Assembly (NCBI GenBank): GCA_947448735.1
Contig: CANFOS010000006.1
Span: 103,835 to 167,834 of the forward strand
DNA: 64,000 nucleotides
Origin: Comamonadaceae bacterium
GTDB taxonomy: Bacteria > Pseudomonadota > Gammaproteobacteria > Burkholderiales > Burkholderiaceae_C
Direction of reading: 5' to 3'
Part shown: piece by piece, positions 33,582 to 43,656 of the stretch
Layout of the letters: the number at the start of each line of letters is the position of its first letter
Position numbering within the stretch: position 1 is the first letter of the stretch
The notes under the pieces: generated by a model
The model's input: only the letters and a program-made list of their open reading frames with translations
Told to the model about the DNA's origin: nothing
The model's database searches: none
Translations under genes and position numbers: made by a program

Positions 33582-36125
33582 ATGAACACACTTTTTATCA
33601 AGCTCGGCTGGCGCACGCTGTGGCGTGACCTGCGCGCCGGCGAGTTGCGGCTGTTGATTGTTGCCGTCACCCTGGCCGTTGCTGCACTGACCGCCGTTGG
33701 TTTTTTTGCCGATCGGCTCAAGGGTGGCTTGCAGCGTGATGCGCGGCAGTTGCTGGGCGGCGATGCTGTCGTGCGAAGCGATGACATCACGCCCGCCATA
33801 TTCATTGCCAAGGCCAAAGCGTTAGGCTTGCAAACCGCTGCCAGTGTCAGCTTTCCCACCATGGCGCGCGCCACGCAGGCAGATGGTGGTGCTACCAAAT
33901 TAGCAGCATTTAAAGCTGTGCCTACAGGTTATCCGCTGCGTGGAAGTTTGCTCGTCAGCAGCATCGCGGAAGGCAAAGGCGAGAAAACGCGGGACATTCC
34001 GGCGCCTGGCACAGTCTGGGTTGATCCAGCCCTGCTGGATGCCCTGGGATTGAAAATCGGCCAGACCTTGCTGATGGGTGACGCCAGTTTTAAGGTCACT
34101 CGCATCATCACGCAAGAGCCCGACCGGGGTGCCGGCTTCATCAGCTTTTCACCCCGCGCCATGATCAACACAGGGGATGTGGCAGCCACCAACCTGATTC
34201 AACCGGCCAGCCGTGCCAACTACCGATTTGCGGTGGCAGGAGACGATCAGGCGGTGGCTGAGTTCGTCAAGTGGGCCAATGCTGAAATCAAAAAACCATT
34301 CGATCAATCCGGCATACGCGGTGTGCGGCTTGAATCGCTGGAATCTGGCAGCCCCGAGATGAAGCAAACGCTGGACCGTGCCGAAAAGTTTTTAAACCTG
34401 GTGGCCCTGCTGGCTGCGCTGCTCAGTGCCGTGGCGGTGGCGATTGTGGCGCGCGGTTTTGCAGCCAAGCACCTGGACGACTGCGCCATGCTGCGGGTGC
34501 TGGGCCAGCCGCAACGAACCATCGCTGCAGCCTATGCTTTTGAGTTTGTATTGGCCGGTCTTTTTGCCAGCGCATTGGGTGTGGCGATTGGTTTTGCCGT
34601 GCACTACGGTTTTGTTCTGCTGCTGGCCGGGCTGGTTGAAACCGCCTTGCCTGCGGCCACGCTTTGGCCGGTACTGTTTGGCATGGGCATGGGGCTGACG
34701 CTGCTGCTGGCCTTCGGTTTGCCGCCGGTTTTGCAGCTTGCATCGGTACCGCCACTGCGCGTCATTCGCCGCGATGTGGGTCAGTTAAAACCTGCATCGG
34801 TGGCCGTGCTGGGTGTTGGCACGCTGGGCTTTGCGGCGCTTCTGGTGGCGGCCAGCAGCGACTTGAAATTGGGCTTGATAGCAGTGGGCGGTTTTGCCGG
34901 CGCGGTACTGCTGTTTGCCGCCGTCAGCTATGCCGCCGTCAAGCTTTTACGGGCCAGCGTGAATGAAGACGTTGCACCGCGCTGGCTGGTACTGGCCACG
35001 CGCCAGTTGTCAGCGCGGCCAGCCTACGCTGTTGTGCAAACCAGCGCCTTGGCCGTCGGCCTGCTGGCGCTGATGCTGCTGGTGCTTCTGCGTACCGACC
35101 TGGTCGACAGCTGGCGCAAAGCCACGCCGCCCAACGCGCCGAACCGTTTCATCATCAACGTCCAGCCTGACCAAAGCGAAGCCTTCAAGAAAGCATTGGC
35201 AGACGGTGGCGTGACCCAGTACGACTGGTACCCGATGATTCGCGGGCGTCTTGTGGCCGTCAACAGCAAGCCGATCACGCCGGATGATTTTTTAGAGGAC
35301 CGCGCCAAGAGCCTGGTCAGCCGTGAATTCAACCTGTCTAACGCCGCCAAGCAACCGGCGCACAACAAAATTGTGGCCGGGCAATGGACAGTTGAGGAAA
35401 AAGACGCCATCAGCGTTGAAGAGGGCATTGCCAAAACGCTGGGTTTGAAACTTGGTGATGCCTTGAGCTTTGACATTGGCGGGCAAGTCAGCAGCGCCAA
35501 AATCACCAGCCTGCGCAAGGTCGATTGGGGGTCGATGCGGGTCAACTTTTTTGTCATGTACCCAGTGGCCGATGTGGCCGATGTGCCGGTGTCCTACATC
35601 AGCGCTTTTAAAGCACCGCCCTCCGCAGCCCAAGGCGGTCAAAGTTTTGACAACACATTGGTCAGAGCTTTCCCCAACATCACCAACATCGACACCACCA
35701 GCACCCTGGCCCAGGTGCAGCGCGTGCTTGACCAGGTCATTCGCGCGGTCGAGTTTTTATTCGGTTTCACCCTAGCTGCCGGGCTGGTGGTGCTGTTCGC
35801 AGCGATTACGGCTACCCGTGAAGAACGCGCCAAAGAGTTTGCCATCATGCGCGCTGTGGGTGCGCGGACCAGCTTGCTCAGGCAGGTGCAGCGTGCCGAA
35901 CTGGCCGGCGTGGGTTTGCTGGCCGGCTTTCTGGCATCTGTTGTGGCGCTGGCCGTTGGCTGGGGCCTGGCCCGCTATGTGTTCGACTTCGCCTGGACGG
36001 GGTCTTGGACGGTGCCTTTGTTTGGCAGCCTGGCGGGCGCTCTGCTGGCACTGGCGGCGGGCTGGTGGGGCTTGCGCTCGGTGCTGAACACGCCCGTAGT
36101 CGAGACGCTGCGCAAAGCGCAATAG
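33582..36125 (+). CDS. FtsX-family ABC transporter permease (YbbP-like)
   Basis: An 847-residue membrane protein with an N-terminal TM (about 24-42), a periplasmic MacB-like domain, a block of six to seven hydrophobic segments (about 270-480), a second periplasmic domain (about 500-710) and three final TMs carrying the FtsX signature (ATREERAKEFAIMRAVGAR). This is the YbbP/DUF214 layout, associated with lipid or lipoprotein handling. The matching ATPase (YbbA type) is not adjacent, since fdhD precedes and a haemoglobin gene follows. Family is clear; substrate unknown. Confidence 0.88.
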   Translation: MNTLFIKLGWRTLWRDLRAGELRLLIVAVTLAVAALTAVGFFADRLKGGLQRDARQLLGGDAVVRSDDITPAIFIAKAKALGLQTAASVSFPTMARATQADGGATKLAAFKAVPTGYPLRGSLLVSSIAEGKGEKTRDIPAPGTVWVDPALLDALGLKIGQTLLMGDASFKVTRIITQEPDRGAGFISFSPRAMINTGDVAATNLIQPASRANYRFAVAGDDQAVAEFVKWANAEIKKPFDQSGIRGVRLESLESGSPEMKQTLDRAEKFLNLVALLAALLSAVAVAIVARGFAAKHLDDCAMLRVLGQPQRTIAAAYAFEFVLAGLFASALGVAIGFAVHYGFVLLLAGLVETALPAATLWPVLFGMGMGLTLLLAFGLPPVLQLASVPPLRVIRRDVGQLKPASVAVLGVGTLGFAALLVAASSDLKLGLIAVGGFAGAVLLFAAVSYAAVKLLRASVNEDVAPRWLVLATRQLSARPAYAVVQTSALAVGLLALMLLVLLRTDLVDSWRKATPPNAPNRFIINVQPDQSEAFKKALADGGVTQYDWYPMIRGRLVAVNSKPITPDDFLEDRAKSLVSREFNLSNAAKQPAHNKIVAGQWTVEEKDAISVEEGIAKTLGLKLGDALSFDIGGQVSSAKITSLRKVDWGSMRVNFFVMYPVADVADVPVSYISAFKAPPSAAQGGQSFDNTLVRAFPNITNIDTTSTLAQVQRVLDQVIRAVEFLFGFTLAAGLVVLFAAITATREERAKEFAIMRAVGARTSLLRQVQRAELAGVGLLAGFLASVVALAVGWGLARYVFDFAWTGSWTVPLFGSLAGALLALAAGWWGLRSVLNTPVVETLRKAQ

Positions 36126-36280
36126 CCAGAGCGTCCATCCATCCGAATGTCGGGCACATGGCGGCGTGGCGCGGTGCTCGGAATCCTCATGCACCGTAAT
36201 GCATTCCGGTATCCTGTGACCCGTGCGCCTAGCCCTGCACCCCGAAAATCGAATTTCTGAACGCCCCTCACACCTTCGTC

Positions 36281-36700
36281 ATGCAAATTCCAGAAAAACC
36301 CGCATTTGAGACACCCTTTGAATGGATAGGCGGCGAAGCCAGGGTCAAAGCGTTGGTCGAGCGCTTTTATGACCTGATGGATCTCGAGCCCAACTACAGC
36401 GCCCTGCGCGCCACCCATGCCGGGCCGCTGGACAACGCACGACAAAAAACCTTCTGGTTTTTATGCGGCTGGTTGGGCGGGCCGCAGTACTACACCGAGC
36501 GCTTTGGCCACCCGATGCTGCGCATGCGGCATATGCCCCAGCAAACCGGCGGCGGATCTATAGGTATTAAGGAGCGCGACCAATGGCTGGCCTGCATGAA
36601 CCAGGCGATGGTGGAAACCGGTGTTGACGAGGCGCTACGCGAGCGCCTCAATACCTCGTTTTTTCAGACCGCCGACTGGATGCGCAACAAGGGCGAGTGA
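36281..36700 (+). CDS. Group II truncated haemoglobin
   Basis: A 139-residue 2-on-2 globin of the TrHbO group. The proximal His lies in MLRMRHMP, the group II Trp in DQWLACM, and helix B/C residues in RFYDLM and FWFLCGWLGGP. Such proteins bind O2 or NO or detoxify peroxide. Between the proximal His and the usual IGI(K/A)ERDQW there are some extra residues (QQTGGGS) encoded by an AT-rich patch, so the F-G loop is slightly long. It stands alone, converging on the phytase-like gene. Confidence 0.92.
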   Translation: MQIPEKPAFETPFEWIGGEARVKALVERFYDLMDLEPNYSALRATHAGPLDNARQKTFWFLCGWLGGPQYYTERFGHPMLRMRHMPQQTGGGSIGIKERDQWLACMNQAMVETGVDEALRERLNTSFFQTADWMRNKGE

Positions 36701-36703
36701 CAA

Positions 36704-36722
36704 AGGAGGGGTTCACCCTCCT
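36704..36722. terminator. Possible hairpin between convergent genes
   Basis: AGGAGGG-GTTCA-CCCTCCT is a perfect 7-bp stem between the haemoglobin stop and the stop of the convergent gene at 36730. No T-run follows, so intrinsic termination is only possible. Confidence 0.4.
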
Positions 36723-36729
36723 GCTGCGC

Positions 36730-38091
36730 TTAATTCGCCTTCAAAAACTCTGCCACTTCCAGCAAAATCAATTCGTTGTCATCGGCCTTGTTCGGCTCGC
36801 GGCTGCTTGAAAACGGCAGGTTGTTGTCGTTGCCCACAATGATGTGCTTGGCATCCACGACATCGACGTTTTCAATCGTGAAAAACGGGAAGGTCAACAC
36901 GCCGTTGGTCAACGGTTTGCGGGCCAGCTTGGCCGGGTCAGCGATCGCCATCAGGTCGATGTAGCCGATTTTCCGAATCGCGCCGCCGACGTTGGCATCG
37001 TTCAGTTCAACCTTGTAAACCCGCTTGAACTTGGCCAGGTCATGAAAGCAGTCGGTGCGTTTTTGGCCTTCCGGGCAGGCTTTGTCGGCCGTGCCTTCGC
37101 CGTTGTCGCGTTCGATGATCAAACCTGTCGTGCCGTCAATCATGTTGAAGTCGCCAATTGCATGGCTGTTGGCCTCCATCACGTACTTCCAGTGGCGGCC
37201 TGTCCAGCTTTCGGTTTTGACGTCAAATTCGAGCACCCGCAGGTAGTCTTTGCCGTCCAGGTTTTCATTGGCTTTGGTCGCTGCGTTGTACAGCGCGCCT
37301 TCCAGCAGCGCATACAGCTTGCTGCCGTCTTTGGATGCTGCCATGCCCTCAAAACCTTTGGAGCGCCGCACCTGAAAGTCAACCAAACCGCCGGGAGCGC
37401 CGGGTGTCGTCACGTTCGGGTGGTCCGGTGAGCGCACCACCTTGCCATCGACCATTGTTTCAAACACTGCCAGCACTTTTCCTTTGAGGTCGGTCTTGAT
37501 CAAAAACGGGCCGAGTTCATCACCAATCCACAAGGCGCCACCAGCGAACTGAAAGCTCTCGGTGTCAAAGTCGCTGCCCGTCAGGTAGCGTTTTTGGGTG
37601 CCTTCGTGGACGATGCGAAACGGGACCTTTTTGTCCGGGTCGTGCAAGAAAATGGTCTCCAGCTTCTTCATGCTGCCGGCTTTGAAATCTACCGCATAGC
37701 GGTTCAGGTACAACATCGCGTCGGGCGAATTGGCTTTGGCGCCAAAACCGTTGTCGGTCAAGATCCAGAAGCTGCCGTCTGGCATTTTCTTGATGCCCGA
37801 GTGGCCTTGCAGGGGCTGACCCTTGAACGGCAAGGACACACCGGTGGGCCTGCCGGCGGACATGCCCTCGACCGTGCCCAAGGCTTCTACCCGCTTGCCA
37901 GTCGTGAATTTGCCACTGACCTGCAAATCGGCGGGGGCGTCTTTGGGGGCTGCAATAAAAGACTGTGCAGGCATCACGGCGTGTCCGGCCAGCGTCGCAG
38001 GAAAGGCTGTTTGCGCTTGCACAGGCATGGCTGCCAGCGCGCTGCTTGCTGCGATGGCCGTCAGCAGGGTGGAGAAATAAGATGGAGACAT
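36730..38091 (-). CDS. Secreted esterase-like phytase-domain protein
   Basis: A 453-residue exported protein. The signal peptide ends at about 26 (MPVQA-QT). The mature part matches the phytase-like domain PF13449: HSGIKKMPDGSFWILTDNGFGAK, ALWIGDELGPFLIKTDLKGK and the C-terminal ENVDVVDAKHIIVGNDNNLPFSSSR. The repeated Asp/Asn-Gly turns suggest a calcium-binding beta-propeller. It likely hydrolyses phosphate esters in the periplasm, but substrate is not proven. It is alone on its strand; a half repeat lies upstream. Confidence 0.88.
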   Translation of the reverse strand: MSPSYFSTLLTAIAASSALAAMPVQAQTAFPATLAGHAVMPAQSFIAAPKDAPADLQVSGKFTTGKRVEALGTVEGMSAGRPTGVSLPFKGQPLQGHSGIKKMPDGSFWILTDNGFGAKANSPDAMLYLNRYAVDFKAGSMKKLETIFLHDPDKKVPFRIVHEGTQKRYLTGSDFDTESFQFAGGALWIGDELGPFLIKTDLKGKVLAVFETMVDGKVVRSPDHPNVTTPGAPGGLVDFQVRRSKGFEGMAASKDGSKLYALLEGALYNAATKANENLDGKDYLRVLEFDVKTESWTGRHWKYVMEANSHAIGDFNMIDGTTGLIIERDNGEGTADKACPEGQKRTDCFHDLAKFKRVYKVELNDANVGGAIRKIGYIDLMAIADPAKLARKPLTNGVLTFPFFTIENVDVVDAKHIIVGNDNNLPFSSSREPNKADDNELILLEVAEFLKAN

Positions 38092-38175
38092 GTGCGCGTT
38101 CCCTGGTTGTTAAAAACGCTGATGATGCGCACGCACTGTGACGATGTGATTACACGAGCTGACTTGACAGCAATC

Positions 38176-38192
38176 GCTATAGATTAAATAGC
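38176..38192 (+). repeat. Probable half copy of the interspersed repeat
   Basis: GCTATAGATTAAATAGC is a 17-bp palindrome-like unit matching the left half of the ~70-bp repeat in length and arms. It lies between the Smr gene and the phytase-like gene. The right-hand blocks are missing. Confidence 0.45.
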
Positions 38193-38208
38193 AATAACAA
38201 CCTCAAAT

Positions 38209-38865
38209 CTAGCTTTGTGCCAGCAGCACCACCAGCGCCCCAGCGCCGCCATGCGCGGGCCGGGCCTGCACAAAGGCCAGCACCTCCTGCTTTTGAATCA
38301 GCCAGCTTTGCACCTTGCCTTTGAGCACGGGCGTTTTGCCGGGTGAGCCCAAGCCCTTGCCGTGCACCACACGCACGCAGCGCCAGCCCATGCGGGCGGC
38401 GTCTTTGATGAAGTCGACCAGCGCCTCGCGTGCGTCTTCACGCCGCAGGCCGTGCAGGTCGACCTGGCCTTGAATGGCCCAGCCGCCTTTGCGCAGCTTG
38501 CGGGTCACGTCGGTGCCTATGCCTGGGCGCCGGTAGCTCAGGGCATCGTCGGTGTCCAGCAGGGTCTCAACATCAAACTCGTCTGACAGGGCCTCGCGCA
38601 TCACGGCCTGCTCGTCAAGCTGGTGCTGCAAGGCAAGCGGTGCGGCTTGTACCAAGGGCAGGGCGGCACGCTCGCCAGGGCGGTGTTTGGGCGGCAGCGG
38701 TTTGACGATACCGACAGCCCGGGCAAAAAATTCTTCTTCGGCTTTGGCCTTGGCCAAGGCGGCTTTTCGGGCGGCCTCCAGTTCCTTGGCCCGTTTGACG
38801 CGCGCCTCCAGTTCGGCCTTGACGGCTTTCAGACCCAGCAAATCCTTGATGGCGGGCGCTTTCAT
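38209..38865 (-). CDS. Smr-domain protein
   Basis: A 218-residue protein with a charged coiled-coil N-terminus (about 10-50, Lys/Glu/Ala-rich) and a C-terminal Smr domain (about 130-215) showing VDLHGLRREDAREAL and VVHGKGLGSPGKTPVLK. Smr domains are MutS2-related and cut or bind branched nucleic acids. It begins 3 bp after the radC stop, so the two are probably cotranslated. The biological substrate is not known for this family. Confidence 0.92.
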   Translation of the reverse strand: MKAPAIKDLLGLKAVKAELEARVKRAKELEAARKAALAKAKAEEEFFARAVGIVKPLPPKHRPGERAALPLVQAAPLALQHQLDEQAVMREALSDEFDVETLLDTDDALSYRRPGIGTDVTRKLRKGGWAIQGQVDLHGLRREDAREALVDFIKDAARMGWRCVRVVHGKGLGSPGKTPVLKGKVQSWLIQKQEVLAFVQARPAHGGAGALVVLLAQS

Positions 38866-38868
38866 GGC

Positions 38869-39543
38869 TTACATCAATCCCAGCTCAGCCATCGACACGG
38901 CTTCAGATCGCGTCACGATGAAATGGTCCAGCACCCGCACGTCGACCAGTGCCAGCGCCGCTTTCAGGGTTTGCGTAATTAGCTCGTCAGCACGTGATGC
39001 CTGCGCCGAGCCGCTCGGGTGGTTGTGGGCCAGCACCACGCTGGCGGCGTTCAGGGCCAGGGCGCGCACCACCACCTCACGCGGGTAAACGCTGGTTTGG
39101 GCGAGCGTGCCTCTGAACATTTCTTCCAGCTCGATCAGGCGGTGCTGCGTGTCTAAAAACAGCACTGCAAAAACCTCGTGCTCGCGGCTGCCCAGCTGCA
39201 ACTGCAAGTAGTCGCGGATGGTTTGCGGGTTGCCAAACAGGGGTTTTTCTTGCAACTGGCTGGCCAGGGCGCGGCGGGACAGTTCAAGCACAGCCACTAT
39301 CTCGGCGCGCTTGGCGGGCCCCAGGCCTTTGATTTTTTTGAGTGCTTCGGCAGGTGTGCTCAGCAAACCCGATACACCGCCGAAAGTGCTCAGCAACTCT
39401 TGCCCCATTTGCAGCGCGTTTTTGCCCGGCAAACCGGTGCGCAGCAGCAGCGCCAACAGTTCGGCATCGCTGAGCGCGCCGGGGCCACGGGCCAGCAGTT
39501 TTTCACGCGGGCGGGCATCTTCGGGGAGGTCTTTGAGCAGCAT
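38869..39543 (-). CDS. radC: RadC/JAB-domain DNA repair-type protein
   Basis: A 224-residue protein with N-terminal helix-hairpin-helix sequence ([21 protein letters not shown]) and a JAB/MPN metalloprotease-like domain with the metal motif [14 protein letters not shown] and a conserved Glu (MFRGTL region preceded by LIELEE). Despite the name, a repair role for RadC is not firmly established. It lies just upstream of the Smr gene on the same strand and is divergent from fkpB. Confidence 0.93.
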   Translation of the reverse strand: MLLKDLPEDARPREKLLARGPGALSDAELLALLLRTGLPGKNALQMGQELLSTFGGVSGLLSTPAEALKKIKGLGPAKRAEIVAVLELSRRALASQLQEKPLFGNPQTIRDYLQLQLGSREHEVFAVLFLDTQHRLIELEEMFRGTLAQTSVYPREVVVRALALNAASVVLAHNHPSGSAQASRADELITQTLKAALALVDVRVLDHFIVTRSEAVSMAELGLM

Positions 39544-39622
39544 GGAGGACGGAACGGCTAACTTTCTACAATAGGGTCAGTTTACAAACAGTTTTGGCTT
39601 TCAAGCCACGTCAGAGAGTTTT

Positions 39623-40096
39623 ATGTCCGTTGATCAGCTGATAGTCGCTCCGATGATTCAAGACGGGTCTTTTTTGACCCTGCACTACCGCATGTCCGGG
39701 CCTGACGGCGTAGACATCATCAACACCTTTGGCGGCAAGCCTGCCACCTTGAGCCTGGGCACGGGCCAGTTGTCCCCCGCGATTGAGCAGCATCTGCTGG
39801 GCTTGCCCGAAGGCACGCACACCACGTTTGAGCTGCCTGCCGGCGCAGCCTTTGGCGAGCGCAACACCGACCTGATGCAGTGGGTGGCGCGCAAGCTGCT
39901 CAATGAACTGGGCGACCCGGACGAGGCCTACAAGGTGGGTGATGTGGTGCAGTTCCCCACCCCGGATGGTGCAGGGCAGTATGCGGGCAGTGTGGTGCAG
40001 GTCAAAGGGCAAAGCGAGGCGGTGCAATTTGATTTCAACCATCCATTGGCCGGTCAGCCGGTGACCTTTGAAGCTCACATCATTGGAGTTCTATGA
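39623..40096 (+). CDS. fkpB: FKBP-type peptidyl-prolyl isomerase, SlpA-like
   Basis: A 157-residue prolyl isomerase/chaperone of the SlyD/SlpA group. The FKBP core (GSFLTLHYRMSGPDG and LSLGTGQLSPAIEQHLLGLPEG) is followed by the inserted flap domain and FNHPLAGQPVTFEAHIIGV. There is no His-rich tail, which argues for SlpA and not SlyD. Its end overlaps the ispH start by four bases (ATGA), a widely conserved pairing. Confidence 0.92.
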   Translation: MSVDQLIVAPMIQDGSFLTLHYRMSGPDGVDIINTFGGKPATLSLGTGQLSPAIEQHLLGLPEGTHTTFELPAGAAFGERNTDLMQWVARKLLNELGDPDEAYKVGDVVQFPTPDGAGQYAGSVVQVKGQSEAVQFDFNHPLAGQPVTFEAHIIGVL

Positions 40097-41082
40097 CGAC
40101 ATTGCCCCAAGAAATTTTGCTGGCAGAACCACGCGGCTTTTGCGCAGGCGTTGACCGTGCGATTGAAATTGTGGAGCGCGCACTGACCAAATTCGGCGCG
40201 CCGATTTACGTGCGCCACGAGATTGTTCACAACACCTATGTGGTCAATGACCTGAAGCAAAAAGGTGCGATTTTCATTGAAGAGCTGGCCGATGTGCCGC
40301 CCGGTGCCACGCTGGTTTTCAGTGCACACGGGGTGAGCAAGGCGATTCAGCTGGAGGCCGAGCAGCGTGGGTTTCAGATATTTGATGCCACCTGCCCCTT
40401 GGTGACCAAGGTACATGTCGAAGTCGCCAAGCTGCACAGGGAAGGCTACGAGTTCATCATGATTGGCCATAAGGGGCACCCCGAGGTGGAAGGCACGATG
40501 GGCCAGCTTGAAAGCGGCATTCACCTGGTCGAAGACGCCCAAGACGTGCAGCGCATCAACCCGCAGCAAACGCAGCTGCTGGCTGTGGTGACGCAAACCA
40601 CCTTGAGCGTGGACGACGCGGCCGAGATCACCGCCGCTGTCAAAGCGCGCTTTCCCATGGTGCGCAGCCCCAAAATGCAAGACATCTGCTACGCCACGCA
40701 AAACCGGCAAGACGCGGTCAAGGTGATGAGCTCGCAGGTGGATATTTTGATTGTGGTCGGTAGCCCCACCAGTTCCAACAGCAACCGTCTGGCCGAGCTG
40801 GCCAACAAGCTGGGTACTGAGGCCTACATGGTCGACGATGCCAGCGAGCTCAAGGAAAGCTGGTTTGAAGGCAAGGCCAAGGTCGGCTTGACCGCTGGTG
40901 CGTCAGCACCTGAAGTGCTGGTCAAGCAGGTGATTGACCGCATCAAGGCGCTGGGCGCGGTGTCAGTGCGCAAGATGGACGGGATCGAAGAGACCATCAA
41001 GTTTCCCCTGCCCAAGGGCTTGAAGCTTGACGCCCAGGGCGAACTGAGCGCCGGGCAAAGCACGCTGCATCAGCAGAGCTGA
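40093..41082 (+). CDS. ispH: 4-hydroxy-3-methylbut-2-enyl diphosphate reductase
   Basis: Last enzyme of the MEP isoprenoid pathway, making IPP and DMAPP. The three 4Fe-4S cysteines are in RGFCAGVDRA, DATCPLVTKVH and DICYATQNRQ. The SPTSSNSNRL substrate motif and the catalytic TQTTLS are present. The 329-residue length is typical. Translationally coupled to fkpB. An interspersed repeat copy starts 12 bp after the stop. Confidence 0.96.
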   Translation: MTTLPQEILLAEPRGFCAGVDRAIEIVERALTKFGAPIYVRHEIVHNTYVVNDLKQKGAIFIEELADVPPGATLVFSAHGVSKAIQLEAEQRGFQIFDATCPLVTKVHVEVAKLHREGYEFIMIGHKGHPEVEGTMGQLESGIHLVEDAQDVQRINPQQTQLLAVVTQTTLSVDDAAEITAAVKARFPMVRSPKMQDICYATQNRQDAVKVMSSQVDILIVVGSPTSSNSNRLAELANKLGTEAYMVDDASELKESWFEGKAKVGLTAGASAPEVLVKQVIDRIKALGAVSVRKMDGIEETIKFPLPKGLKLDAQGELSAGQSTLHQQS

Positions 41083-41094
41083 GCGACTTGTCAA

Positions 41095-41165
41095 TGCTCT
41101 CTATTTAATAGCTAATAGTCCAAGTATTCATTGGGTAATAGCCATATTTGACCCCTAACGCCTCG
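41095..41165 (+). repeat. Interspersed ~70-bp repeat, copy between ispH and serS
   Basis: It begins GCTCTCTATTTAATAGC and continues with TATTCATTGGGTAATAGCC and TTTGACCCCTAACGCCTC. It is more diverged in the left palindrome than the other copies but keeps the block order. Confidence 0.6.
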
Positions 41166-41180
41166 AAAACCCATTTTTAA

Positions 41181-42500
<1,320 letters not shown>

Positions 42501-42503
<3 letters not shown>

Positions 42504-42509
42504 TAGAAT
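42501..42509 (+). promoter_or_regulatory. Extended -10 promoter of tRNA-Ser overlapping the serS stop
   Basis: TGATAGAAT holds the extended -10 TGn plus TAGAAT. The TG is part of the serS stop TGA. The tRNA starts 13 bases later. No good -35 is visible. Confidence 0.45.
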
Positions 42510-42521
42510 CAAGCTTCGAGC

Positions 42522-42609
42522 GGAAAGGTGGCAGAGTGGCCGAATGTACCTGACTCGAAATCAGGCGTACCGCAAGGTACCGTGGGTTCGAATCCCACCC
42601 TTTCCGCCA
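42522..42609 (+). tRNA. tRNA-Ser(CGA)
   Basis: 88 nt with a 7-bp acceptor stem GGAAAGG/CCTTTCC, discriminator G73 and encoded CCA. The anticodon loop is CTCGAAA (anticodon CGA, reads UCG), the long variable arm pairs GTACC/GGTAC, and the T arm GTGGG-TTCGAAT-CCCAC is perfect. Confidence 0.97.
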
Positions 42610-42964
42610 TTTTACCTATGAGGAAAAGTCTGAAAACGACTTTACCCCCCAAACAACCCCGCTAAGAATTTGCGCTTGAGTGCGGAGATCTGCGCTAGTG
42701 TTGCGGCGTTGTGCCGTATCGGAGAGGTGAAACCGATTTAACCTATCAATCCTATTCGGCAAGGTTTCCGGCAGGACAGGGGAGGGGGGAGGGCCCTAAA
42801 AGGGCACGATCAATTAACGGAGCGTTCGGGGAAATTTTTTCTTTTTTTGTCAATATTTTCAACATGTGCTTTTGCGCTGGCAGTTCCGAGAAAGCAACTC
42901 TTCTTGGTTGCTTGCCCTTGGTCGAATTCAAGTATGCTGTCCACTCCGACTTTTGGGGAACACC
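42610..42964. other. Intergenic region after tRNA-Ser, no gene seen
   Basis: A 355-bp stretch with mixed base composition, including a GGGAGGG-rich patch near 42780 and a T-rich run near 42833-42850. No reading frame in it has recognisable coding character. It lies at the left border of the accessory stretch beside the tRNA gene, where integrative elements often enter, but no attachment-site duplicate of the tRNA 3' end is visible downstream. Confidence 0.5.
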
Positions 42965-43357
42965 ATGGAAATTTACGCCTATCGCTTCTTAGTTTTGATA
43001 AGCGTGTTCCTAGCTGCGGGAGTTGCAAGCGCTTTGCAGTACCCAGACGCTACGATTGAATTTAAGGCTGGGGCAATTGGACAAAACAACCTGACCAGTC
43101 AGTCGGATGCTCGCTCAGACAACGGCTTGGATTGGTTGAAAGGGGCAACGGGCGGCAGTTTTATTGGATCTAAAGCTGGTCAAGTCTTAAAGCGTATTAC
43201 GGCGGATAGGCCAATTCGGGGCGTAAAAGAGTCGCAAATATACAAGCGCCACGCTCGATCGGTCGTTTTGATTTTGACCAAAGAAAGTTTAGGGACTGGA
43301 ACGCTGATCAGTTCGGATGGCGACATCGACGTCCCCCCGGATTTGAGTAGCGTCTAA
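42965..43357 (+). pseudogene. 5' fragment of a secreted trypsin-like protease gene, cut by an IS element
   Basis: ATG 42965 with GGGGAA upstream opens a protein with a signal peptide (cleaved near AGVASA-LQ), a linker, and then the start of a trypsin-like fold: SVVLILTKESLGTGTLISSDGDI. In S1-type proteases this is followed by TNWHVV with the catalytic His, but here the native sequence stops at about 43326 where the IS begins; the last ten codons are IS sequence. Neither the His/Asp/Ser triad nor any 3' remainder is found beyond the IS, so the gene is a non-functional fragment. Base composition is lower in GC than its neighbours. Confidence 0.65.
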
Positions 43358-43392
43358 GCTTGGAGTCCAATCCCATAGACAGGAGATTGGAC

Positions 43393-43656
43393 GTGAAGAA
43401 GAGATTTACCGAAGAACAAATCATTGGCTTCCTGCGCGAAGCGGAAGCGGGCCTGGCGATAGCCGAGCTGTGCCGAAGGCACGGCTTCTCAGAGGCTAGT
43501 TACTACCTCTGGCGCAGCAAGTTTGGTGGCATGAACGTGTCTGATGCCAAGCGCCTGAAGGAGCTGGAAGCAGAAAACGCCCGCCTCAAAAGGCTGCTGG
43601 CTGAGTCCATGCTGGAGAACGAGGTGACGAAAGAAGCCTTGAGAAAAAAGTGGTGA
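43393..43656 (+). CDS. IS3-family transposase OrfA (helix-turn-helix)
   Basis: An 87-residue DNA-binding part of the transposase with the IS407-group opening [19 protein letters not shown], the [17 protein letters not shown] helix-turn-helix and a leucine-zipper-like tail ([17 protein letters not shown]). The start is GTG 43393, preceded by AGGAG at seven bases; an in-frame upstream ATG at 43360 lacks a ribosome site. The end overlaps orfB in the -1 frame. Confidence 0.92.
   Translation: MKKRFTEEQIIGFLREAEAGLAIAELCRRHGFSEASYYLWRSKFGGMNVSDAKRLKELEAENARLKRLLAESMLENEVTKEALRKKW
43644..43650 (+). other. Programmed -1 frameshift site of the IS
   Basis: A-AAA-AAG in the orfA phase, six codons or fewer before the orfA stop. 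Slipping by one base here enters the orfB frame and would give the OrfAB fusion transposase, as in other IS3-family elements. Confidence 0.7.

Noticed and set aside
33893..33912. Further copy of the interspersed repeat inside the FtsX permease gene
   Set aside because: Only GCTACCAAATTAGC resembles the left palindrome; the encoded residues look native to the family and the right blocks are missing.
42711..42992. A 93-codon plus-strand reading frame after tRNA-Ser
   Set aside because: Its translation is Arg/Gly/Cys-rich without any conserved look, it has no ribosome site, and its end runs into the signal-peptide region of the protease fragment in another frame.
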